Positions 1 to 5,790 of a DNA stretch of 11,248 nucleotides are shown here, piece after piece (the stretch's first letter is position 1; each line of letters begins with the position of its first letter). The stretch covers positions 1 to 11,248 of the forward strand of contig JAFAFV010000044.1 in the NCBI GenBank assembly GCA_023423285.1, read 5' to 3'. The stretch is from Bacteroidota bacterium. GTDB lineage: Bacteria > Bacteroidota > Bacteroidia > Chitinophagales > Chitinophagaceae. Position numbers and translations under genes: made by a program. The notes beneath the pieces were generated by a model, which did not search any database, was not told where the DNA came from, and worked only from the letters and a program-made list of their open reading frames with translations.

Positions 1-3
1 AAT

Positions 4-77
4 TCCTCCTTAGCTCAGTTGGTTAGAGCATCTGACTGTTAATCAGAGGGTCGCTGGTTCAAGTCCAGCAGGGGGAG
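4..77 (+). tRNA. tRNA-Asn (anticodon GTT)
   Basis: A complete cloverleaf can be folded by eye. The 7-bp acceptor stem pairs TCCTCCT (4-10) with AGGGGGA (70-76), with one T-G wobble, and G77 is the discriminator base, as is usual for tRNA-Asn. The D arm contains AGCTCAGTTGGTTAGAGC. The anticodon stem TCTGA/TCAGA encloses loop CTGTTAA, with anticodon GTT at 38-40. The T arm reads CTGGTTCAAGTCCAG. The 3' CCA is not encoded. The gene sits three bases from the window edge, so its promoter is not visible. It is convergent with all protein genes in the window and is closed by a strong terminator. Confidence 0.97.
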
Positions 78-87
78 CTTGAAAATC

Positions 88-120
88 AAAGAGTTGTGAA
101 ATATTTCACAACTCTTTTTT
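88..120 (+). terminator. Intrinsic terminator of the tRNA-Asn gene
   Basis: Positions 88-117 form a perfect 30-bp palindrome: AAAGAGTTGTGAAAT followed directly by its reverse complement. A T-run ends at 120. In RNA this gives a stem of about 12-13 bp with a minimal AU loop followed by U residues, starting 11 bases after the tRNA. On the opposite strand the stem is followed only by TTTGATTTTC, so it would be a weaker terminator for leftward transcription, although it could help to separate the two convergent units. Confidence 0.85.
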
Positions 121-124
121 GTTT

Positions 125-208
125 TACGACTATAAATCTGGTGATTAATAGAATACGACTAACAAAAAAAGAAAACAAAAAGGAGAGAAGCAAAGCCCCA
201 TTACGACT
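125..208. repeat. Three copies of TACGACT in the tRNA/regulator intergenic gap
   Basis: The heptamer TACGACT occurs at 125-131, 154-160 and 202-208, all in the same orientation, within an 84-bp AT-rich stretch that is otherwise featureless. The spacing is irregular (29 and 48 bp). The copies lie beyond the stop codon of the LacI-type gene and downstream of the tRNA terminator. No function is assigned, and chance is possible. Confidence 0.3.
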
Positions 209-275
209 TATGTTTTAATGCTTAGCCCTATTATTTTACAACAACACCGCTACAATGATTTGTAATTATTCTAAT

Positions 276-309
276 AGAAAACTAATTCTTATAAAACTCA
301 TAGTTTTCT
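276..309 (-). terminator. Weak inverted repeat at the stop codon of the LacI-type gene
   Basis: AGAAAACTA (276-284) is the exact reverse complement of TAGTTTTCT (301-309), with a 16-nt loop between. The repeat spans the TAG stop codon of the regulator gene, which is the last gene of the leftward cluster. A transcript could form a 9-bp hairpin here. The stem is A/U-rich and no U-run follows on the minus strand, so it is a poor intrinsic terminator. It may instead stabilise the 3' end or be a coincidence. Confidence 0.25.
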
Positions 310-1334
310 TTAGTGATGATGTCAATTGATGAATAAAGGGTTTTTTGAACAACATTCTTTTTTACAACAAAATTATAGAGAGCAAACACCCCTAAATACC
401 CCTGCTCGCGGGATCGATGGCATACAAGGAAATCAATTTCACCACTCGTCAGGTATTCAATATTCCTGGGTATGAAATCATACCCAATTAGAAAAATGTT
501 GGTTTCACCTAAACTCCTAAGCACTTCTGCTGCATAAAAAGCCCTTGAATTCAGCACAATTACTATTTTAGGAAGTTGCTCAAGAATAACATCTTTTAAT
601 TTGTTTTTTATTACATGTTTATTTGATGTTTCAATATTAACCCGTTGGATATTTACATTATGCCCCTTGTTCGTAAAATAAGATCTAAAACCTTCCTCCT
701 TAGCCTTCGCATCAGGTGCGTTACTGGCGAATTTTGAGATATTACAAATAAGCAATCTATCGTCATCCTTTACCAAATAATCAACCAGGTGAGCCACACT
801 ATACCCGCTTTTAAACAAATCTGCACCAACGTAACTAAGGTTATTCATCTCAGAAATATTCGTATCGATATACACATATGGAATATTTCTTACATCACAC
901 GCTTTAGACAGAGGGATGGCTTCCCCGGGAAAAACAGAAGCTATGACTACTCCATGAAAATCCGCTTCGAGAATTTTCTTAGAAGCTTTTTTGAAGGATC
1001 CTTCATTAGTAGAATCGTAAAAGAATACTTCAATTTCCAAACCATAATGACGAATTTGCTCAGCCGCCTGCCTGATTCCCTCCAGTGGCGCAAGCCAGTA
1101 AGCCAGGTCCTGAGTTGCTTCCGGTAGTATGGCAGCAAATCTTATATTCTTCTTTGATGCCAATCGCTTAGCCAGTATATTGGGCTGATAGTTATACTTT
1201 TTAATAAGCTCGCTGATCTTCAAATGTGTTTTTACATTTACGCCACCCCGGTTATGTAAAACCCTGTCAACCGTTGCAATAGAAACCCCGGCTTCAGAAG
1301 CTATTTGTTTAATTCCAACTCCTTTTAGTTTCAT
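282..1334 (-). CDS. LacI-family transcriptional regulator
   Basis: This is a 350-residue cytoplasmic DNA-binding repressor or activator of sugar genes. An N-terminal helix-turn-helix spans residues 8-27 (GIKQIASEAGVSIATVDRVL). It is followed by the hinge-helix signature PNILAKRLA at 51-59, which is diagnostic of the LacI/GalR family. From about residue 65 to 330 there is a periplasmic-binding-protein-like ligand domain of the RbsB type, with the late motif IGYDFIPRNIEYL. There is no signal peptide. The start is the ATG at 1332-1334 and the stop is TAG at 282-284. It lies 56 bp behind the last Gfo/Idh/MocA gene, at the 3' end of a unidirectional cluster, and most likely controls that cluster in response to an imported sugar. 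The inverted repeat at 1351-1365, just upstream of its start, is a candidate operator. The family call is firm; ligand and targets are unknown. Confidence 0.92.
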   Translation of the reverse strand: MKLKGVGIKQIASEAGVSIATVDRVLHNRGGVNVKTHLKISELIKKYNYQPNILAKRLASKKNIRFAAILPEATQDLAYWLAPLEGIRQAAEQIRHYGLEIEVFFYDSTNEGSFKKASKKILEADFHGVVIASVFPGEAIPLSKACDVRNIPYVYIDTNISEMNNLSYVGADLFKSGYSVAHLVDYLVKDDDRLLICNISKFASNAPDAKAKEEGFRSYFTNKGHNVNIQRVNIETSNKHVIKNKLKDVILEQLPKIVIVLNSRAFYAAEVLRSLGETNIFLIGYDFIPRNIEYLTSGEIDFLVCHRSREQGYLGVFALYNFVVKKNVVQKTLYSSIDIITKENYEFYKN

Positions 1335-1350
1335 CTGTAAGTATTGGGAT

Positions 1351-1365
1351 TGAAATCTTATTTCA
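1351..1365. promoter_or_regulatory. Inverted repeat upstream of the LacI-type gene; possible operator
   Basis: TGAAAT-CTT-ATTTCA is a perfect 6-bp inverted repeat with a 3-bp spacer, 16 bp upstream of the regulator's start codon, in the 56-bp gap behind the preceding oxidoreductase gene. LacI-family proteins bind palindromes and often autoregulate. However, most of their operators have a central CG, which is missing here, and the site is A/T-rich. It is a candidate only. Confidence 0.25.
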
Positions 1366-1390
1366 TCTTTAATTAAACTAAAGGTAGTAA

Positions 1391-2743
1391 CTAAACCCTG
1401 GGTTCCCAGCCTTTTTGGTATTCACGACTCCAAAGCCTCATAGCTGCGGGATTATTTAAAATATGTCCATTAGCAGGGTTTGTTACAAGCATACCTGAAG
1501 TTCGCTGCGCGATATTTCCTAATTGGACCAGCAAAGTACTAATATGCCCGCTTACAATATCAGAATGCAACTTTCCTGAACCTTTAATTGCGCTAAACAT
1601 ATTTTGAACATGGAATCCATCAAGCAAGCCAGCAGGATTTGCAGGATCAGTAGCATCAATCTTTTTATCTGGAGTAACTTCTTTTATCAGTTTATTATCC
1701 AAACTGGTAACACGATAGCCATTGCCAGCACCTATTTGGAGTGTGCCTTTCTCTCCATAAAAAGCCACTCCTACAGAATCTCCTTCACTCTTGGTGCCAT
1801 TAGCGCTTCTGCCTTCCCATGTAATGCTTCCCTTGTCGCCAAATTCAAGCCCTACAAATTGAGTATCGGGAGTTTCCCAGTCATCATTAAAAAAATAACG
1901 GCCTCCTGTAGAAGTTACTTTAGTTGGATAATCAACATTCATTCCCCATCTTGCTAAATCAACCATGTGAGTTCCGTTGTTTAACGACTCGCCTGTTCCC
2001 CAATGCCAAAACCAGTGCCAGTTGTAGTGTATCAAATTATCTTTGAACGATTTTCTTGGTGCAGGACCCTGCCAAAGATCGTAATTAAGCCAAGATGGAA
2101 CATTTGTTACTTTACCTGTGCCAATGGGCTTCCGGCTGTTAGCATACCATGTTCTTGCATAATATACATCACCAATCAAACCATTATGCAACTCTTCAAT
2201 TGCAAGTCTCACGTTTGGAAATGAACGACGCTGATTACCCATTTGCAAAGCCTTACCGTATTTTTTTTGTGCAGCAATCAATAGTTCCCCTTCTCTTGGG
2301 CTATGGCTACACGGTTTTTCAAGATACACATGCTTGCCAGCTTGCAAAGCTAAAAGCGCTGCAGGCGCATGCCAGTGGTCAGGAGTAGCAATCACCATCA
2401 CATCCAAGTCTTTTTGTTGAAGCGCATTTCTGAAGTCGGGTATATTTTTAGGCGCTGAAGACTGAATTTTGCTTATCCTCGCTATACACTTCTCTGAAGC
2501 GCGGGAATCAACATCACTGATGTATCCTACTGTACAATTTGCCTGGTTAGCAAATGTGCTAGCTAAAGCTGCACCCCTGCTATTTACACCCATAACCCCA
2601 ACCGTAAACCTTTCATTAGCTCCTTTTATCTTTCGGTAACTTGATGCGCTAAAGCTGGGTAATACACCACCTACTGTAACTGCAGCGGAGGCAAGCAATG
2701 TCTTTTTTACAAAATCCCTTCTTGAATTTGTGTTTCTTTCCAT
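1391..2743 (-). CDS. Tat-exported Gfo/Idh/MocA family oxidoreductase (copy A)
   Basis: This 450-residue NAD(P)-dependent sugar oxidoreductase is probably periplasmic. The N-terminus has a twin-arginine signal: SRRDFVKK at 7-14 and then a hydrophobic stretch to about residue 30. A Rossmann fold follows, with GVMGVNSRG at 49-57 and the acidic end of strand 2 in SDVDSR at 76-81. Family motifs are TPDHWH (120-125), the catalytic E-K-P at 142-144, GNQRRSFP (169-176) and the putative catalytic H259/D262 in NGTHMVDLARW. The segment SWLNYDLWQGPAP at 217-229 is typical of the long bacterial subfamily seen in Bacteroidota and Planctomycetota. It aligns without any gap to the gene at 4367-5719, with about 63% identity. 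Its start is 23 bp from the stop of the upstream 338-residue oxidoreductase gene, implying co-transcription. Substrate is unknown; oxidation of a sugar carbon to a ketone is the usual chemistry. Confidence 0.9.
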   Translation of the reverse strand: MERNTNSRRDFVKKTLLASAAVTVGGVLPSFSASSYRKIKGANERFTVGVMGVNSRGAALASTFANQANCTVGYISDVDSRASEKCIARISKIQSSAPKNIPDFRNALQQKDLDVMVIATPDHWHAPAALLALQAGKHVYLEKPCSHSPREGELLIAAQKKYGKALQMGNQRRSFPNVRLAIEELHNGLIGDVYYARTWYANSRKPIGTGKVTNVPSWLNYDLWQGPAPRKSFKDNLIHYNWHWFWHWGTGESLNNGTHMVDLARWGMNVDYPTKVTSTGGRYFFNDDWETPDTQFVGLEFGDKGSITWEGRSANGTKSEGDSVGVAFYGEKGTLQIGAGNGYRVTSLDNKLIKEVTPDKKIDATDPANPAGLLDGFHVQNMFSAIKGSGKLHSDIVSGHISTLLVQLGNIAQRTSGMLVTNPANGHILNNPAAMRLWSREYQKGWEPRV

Positions 2744-2766
2744 CGTTTTTATTTTTATTTAGTGAA

Positions 2767-3783
2767 CTACTTTTTTGAGTTTAAAATTTGGGCCATTTCT
2801 ACAGATTTGCCTTTCAAGCGCTTACTTATCTCCGCTGCTTCCATGAAAGCCACAATTTCAAGCGTTTCCTGCTTTGTTACCGGTGGCTTGCCTGTTTCGA
2901 AAAAATTTATTATTTCTTTTAATAAAGGGTCATATCCTTTAAAAGAACCCAACGTCAGCACACCTTTTTCACCATAGATAGTACCGCCGTAACTATCTTT
3001 CCCTGTTCGTGTACCACGGAAAGAGCCTATTTTTCCATCATCCCATACTCCAACAACTAAATCAGTACCCTGGTTATTTATTCTGCTTACAGTTTTACAT
3101 CCTGTACCCATTGCTGTAAAAAGCATTTCCACACCGTGAATGCCATACCAAAAAAGGTCAGGGTGCGACGGTTCTGTTTTGGCAGGGCTAAAAACATCTG
3201 CACCGGTAACTTTACTGATCTTTCCATTTAAAACATCGCTCATACCTGTGATATACCTTAATGAAGAAGAGGAGAAAACAGGTGTGTTCCATTTTTCAGC
3301 AGCTTCAAAAATAGCTTTGGCATCTTTATAAGAAGCCGAAATAGGCTTATCTATAAACATAGGTTTACGGGCTTTTATTACCGGTAAAGCCTGTTGTAAA
3401 TGCAACCTGCCGTCGTTTGTTTCCAAAAAAACAACATCAACCATTTTTATCAATTCGTCTATTGACCCAACGATTTCAACGCCAAATTTCTTCACTTCTT
3501 CCGTATAACCGGGGATGCGATCGTAACTGCTTTTGATATCAGTACTGCCTTTGGGATAGGCCGCCACCACGCGATAGCCTTTGAAATCAGCATTGGGACT
3601 ATTGGCATTTAATGACTTTACAAATGCTACAGAATGAGATGTATCCAAACCAATAATCCCTGCCCTCTTAGTAGCCTGGCCTCTTGCTTGCGATGCCGAT
3701 GACCGGAAACCTCCTAAACCAATTCCAGCTCCTGTTATTGACATTATTTTTACAAATTTTCTTCTGTTGAAATTATTTTGCAT
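2767..3783 (-). CDS. Tat-exported Gfo/Idh/MocA family protein (short, GLDTSH type)
   Basis: This 338-residue protein belongs to the Gfo/Idh/MocA superfamily but to a different branch from its 450-residue neighbours. A twin-arginine motif NRRKFVK at 6-12 precedes a hydrophobic, glycine-rich segment to about residue 25, so periplasmic location is likely. The nucleotide-binding loop is AGIIGLDTSHSVAF (41-54), where the usual third glycine region is replaced by DTSH. The catalytic-lysine motif is D-K-P at 145-147 instead of E-K-P. HPDLFWYGIHGVEM at 207-220 supplies the candidate catalytic histidine (H216). A late GEKGVLTLG (271-279) matches the C-terminal sheet of the family. The length is close to the family norm of 330-400. 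It is followed after 23 bp by the 450-residue oxidoreductase gene. Its substrate is unknown, and a 3-keto-sugar reductase or oxidase role is conjecture. Confidence 0.85.
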   Translation of the reverse strand: MQNNFNRRKFVKIMSITGAGIGLGGFRSSASQARGQATKRAGIIGLDTSHSVAFVKSLNANSPNADFKGYRVVAAYPKGSTDIKSSYDRIPGYTEEVKKFGVEIVGSIDELIKMVDVVFLETNDGRLHLQQALPVIKARKPMFIDKPISASYKDAKAIFEAAEKWNTPVFSSSSLRYITGMSDVLNGKISKVTGADVFSPAKTEPSHPDLFWYGIHGVEMLFTAMGTGCKTVSRINNQGTDLVVGVWDDGKIGSFRGTRTGKDSYGGTIYGEKGVLTLGSFKGYDPLLKEIINFFETGKPPVTKQETLEIVAFMEAAEISKRLKGKSVEMAQILNSKK

Positions 3784-3868
3784 AAAGTTTCTTTTAGTTT
3801 TATTTTAAGGATCATTAAAACGTTATTCCTCTGAAATAAATTGTGCTCATATTCCAGGATGCCGGCCA

Positions 3869-4288
3869 TTAAACTATTTCCGAAGTATCGACCCTGTTAG
3901 ACGCTGAAGGTTGCCATACGTTGTCAAAAACGGAAACCACATTGTTGGCACCGCCAAAAAAACCCAGGACTTTTGCTGTTTCCCTGCCGATATTTCTGAC
4001 GTTGTGAGGCATGAGCTTTGGTACCAGCGCCAGGTGCCCTTTTGATAAAGTCCCCGTTTCTTCACCAAGGGTTACTTCTACTTCTCCCTCTACAATGTAA
4101 AGGATTTCTTCGGCACTGTCGGTGTGTGTGCCCAAAAAATCGCCGACGCGCAGTTCAAAATAAACGGATGCACAGTCCTGCGTTCCATGAGCTGCCAATA
4201 ATGGGAATGTTACCCTGCAGCGTTGCCCAGGTTGTTCCGGAACTGTAAATTCAGGCATGTCAACATTGTTTAAATTTGCTGTAATCAT
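3869..4288 (-). CDS. Cupin-domain protein
   Basis: This 139-residue single-domain cupin has no signal peptide and is presumably cytoplasmic. The first cupin motif is GDFLGTHTDSAEEILYIVEG (49-68), with H55, D57 and E61 as candidate metal ligands; the usual second histidine of HxH is an aspartate. The second motif, GHLALVPKLMPHNVRN (84-99), contributes H95. Such proteins bind a divalent metal and range from dioxygenases and sugar isomerases to pure binding proteins, so no reaction can be assigned. The start is the ATG at 4286-4288. It lies between two Gfo/Idh/MocA genes with gaps of 85 and 78 bp. Five sampled 60-base lines inside it are about 49% G+C, against about 42% for five lines from neighbouring genes, which may mark a separate origin. 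Confidence 0.85.
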   Translation of the reverse strand: MITANLNNVDMPEFTVPEQPGQRCRVTFPLLAAHGTQDCASVYFELRVGDFLGTHTDSAEEILYIVEGEVEVTLGEETGTLSKGHLALVPKLMPHNVRNIGRETAKVLGFFGGANNVVSVFDNVWQPSASNRVDTSEIV

Positions 4289-4366
4289 GTTATAATATAA
4301 AGTTGGTTACTCCGTAAAGATACTATTGGTTTGATTTCGTTTTGTTATTGAATATTGTTCAGGTTT

Positions 4367-5719
4367 TTAGATCCCCGGCTCCCATCCTTTTTCATACGGC
4401 CTTTTCCAGTATCTCATTGCTTTTTTATTATTCAAAATTTTACCGGTGTCTGCGTTAATATCAAGCATTTGCGATGTGCGCAAAGCAATATTACCAAGGG
4501 CCAACGCGTGATTACTGATTTGTGCAGAAAAAACATCCGAGTTAAGTGCCGTCCCATTTTTAATAGCAGAGAACATATTTTGTATATGAAACGAATCCAG
4601 CAATCCGGCAGGATTAAAAAGATTGGTAGGATCTACTTTAATATCACTTTTTACATCTTTTAAAACTTTTCCTTTTAAATCATACAACTTGTACCCGTTT
4701 CCTGAACCGATGAATAATGATCCTTTTTCTCCATAAAACATCACTCCTACCGAATCGCCTTCGGTACGCCTGCCGTTAGCAGAAAGGCCTTCCCACACTA
4801 TCGTGCCTTTATCGCCATATTCCAGCGTAATGATTTGTGTATCCGGTGTTTCACGATCATCTTTTAATGTATAAATACCACCGGAAGACGTTACTTTAGT
4901 GGGGTGCTTAAGCTGCATGCCCCAAAGCGCCAGATCTACCATGTGTATGCCATTTGCCAGCGACTCAGCAGTACCCCAGTTCCAAAACCAATGCCAGTTG
5001 TAGTGGATCAGATTGTCCTTAAATGGCGTTCTTGGCGCGGGCCCCTGCCACAAGTCATAATTCAACCATGATGGCACCGGTGCCGTCTTTCCGAATCCAA
5101 TGGTGGCTCTTGAATTATTATACCAGGTTTTTGTATAATAAATATTCCCGATTATGCCGGAATGTAACTGCCTGATGCCTTCTGCCACATTAGGAAACGA
5201 ACGCCGTTGGTTGCCTACCTGGATCAATGGTTTGTATTTCTTTTGCGCGGCAACGAGCAACTCGCCTTCATATGGGTTGTGAGCAATGGGTTTTTCCAGA
5301 TAAACATGTTTGCCCGCCTGCAGTGCAATGATTGCACCTGGTGTATGCCAATGGTCAGGCGTGGCATTTATCATGATGTCCATATCCTTTTGCTCAAGAG
5401 CATGGCGAAAATCCGGTAATTCCTTTGGAACTTTACTTTGAATTTTGCTCAACTCTGTAACACATTTTGCTGAAGCGCGGCTATCCACATCACTAACATA
5501 ACCTATTTCAGCATTACGCTGTTTTGCAAAATTTGTTGCAAGCGCCAACCCCCTGTTGTTCACACCCATAACCCCAACTAATAGCCTCGCGTTAGCGCCT
5601 ACAACCCTGTTGTAACTTTTTGCATTCAGGCTTCCTAATGCACTCCCTGACGCAATCCCCGCGAAGAGCAGCGTAGAATTTTTTATAAATTTCCTTCTGC
5701 CTTTATAGTTTTGTTCCAT
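4367..5719 (-). CDS. Tat-exported Gfo/Idh/MocA family oxidoreductase (copy B)
   Basis: This 450-residue oxidoreductase is a gapless paralogue of the gene at 1391-2743; I counted about 285 identical positions of 450. A twin-arginine motif GRRKFIKN (7-14) with a following hydrophobic segment predicts export of the folded, cofactor-loaded enzyme to the periplasm. The nucleotide loop is GVMGVNNRG (49-57), with TPDHWH at 120-125, E-K-P at 142-144, LWQGPAP at 223-229 and NGIHMVDLALW at 256-266 carrying candidate catalytic H259 and D262. Copies differ near the active site (TGESLNNGTH versus TAESLANGIH) and in residues 345-370, which suggests different substrates or sequential steps. The cupin and the 338-residue oxidoreductase genes separate the two copies. 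Upstream is a 71-bp A/T-rich leader with repeated elements. The substrate is unknown. Confidence 0.9.
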   Translation of the reverse strand: MEQNYKGRRKFIKNSTLLFAGIASGSALGSLNAKSYNRVVGANARLLVGVMGVNNRGLALATNFAKQRNAEIGYVSDVDSRASAKCVTELSKIQSKVPKELPDFRHALEQKDMDIMINATPDHWHTPGAIIALQAGKHVYLEKPIAHNPYEGELLVAAQKKYKPLIQVGNQRRSFPNVAEGIRQLHSGIIGNIYYTKTWYNNSRATIGFGKTAPVPSWLNYDLWQGPAPRTPFKDNLIHYNWHWFWNWGTAESLANGIHMVDLALWGMQLKHPTKVTSSGGIYTLKDDRETPDTQIITLEYGDKGTIVWEGLSANGRRTEGDSVGVMFYGEKGSLFIGSGNGYKLYDLKGKVLKDVKSDIKVDPTNLFNPAGLLDSFHIQNMFSAIKNGTALNSDVFSAQISNHALALGNIALRTSQMLDINADTGKILNNKKAMRYWKRPYEKGWEPGI

Positions 5720-5721
5720 GA

Positions 5722-5763
5722 AATAAATTATTTATTGTGATCGTCACTCTATAATAAATTATT
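5722..5763. repeat. Direct and inverted repeats in the leader of oxidoreductase copy B
   Basis: The 11-mer AATAAATTATT occurs at 5722-5732 and again at 5753-5763, a 31-bp spacing or about three helical turns. The first copy is part of a perfect odd-centred palindrome, AATAAAT-T-ATTTATT (5722-5736). Between the copies lies GTGA-TCG-TCAC (5737-5747). The element fills most of the 71-bp gap between the GH109-like gene and copy B and ends 2 bp before the copy B start codon. It may be a regulator binding region or an unstructured A/U-rich ribosome entry leader; nothing similar appears ahead of copy A. Confidence 0.35.
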
Positions 5764-5790
5764 GCTCACATTAATTAAAAAATTAGATTA

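Noticed and set aside
1..281. tRNA-Asn as an integration site of a mobile element
   Set aside because: I saw no second copy of the tRNA 3' end and no integrase or transposase in the window; the TACGACT copies do not match the tRNA.
789..1127. Plus-strand open frames inside the regulator, oxidoreductase, beta-helix and esterase genes
   Set aside because: They lie antisense to clearly recognisable genes, have low-complexity or cysteine-rich unlikely products and show no family motifs.
3811..3830. AACGTT core in the gap between the 338-residue oxidoreductase and the cupin, as a LacI-family operator
   Set aside because: Only the central 6 bp are palindromic; flanking bases do not pair (A on both sides), so it is not better than chance.
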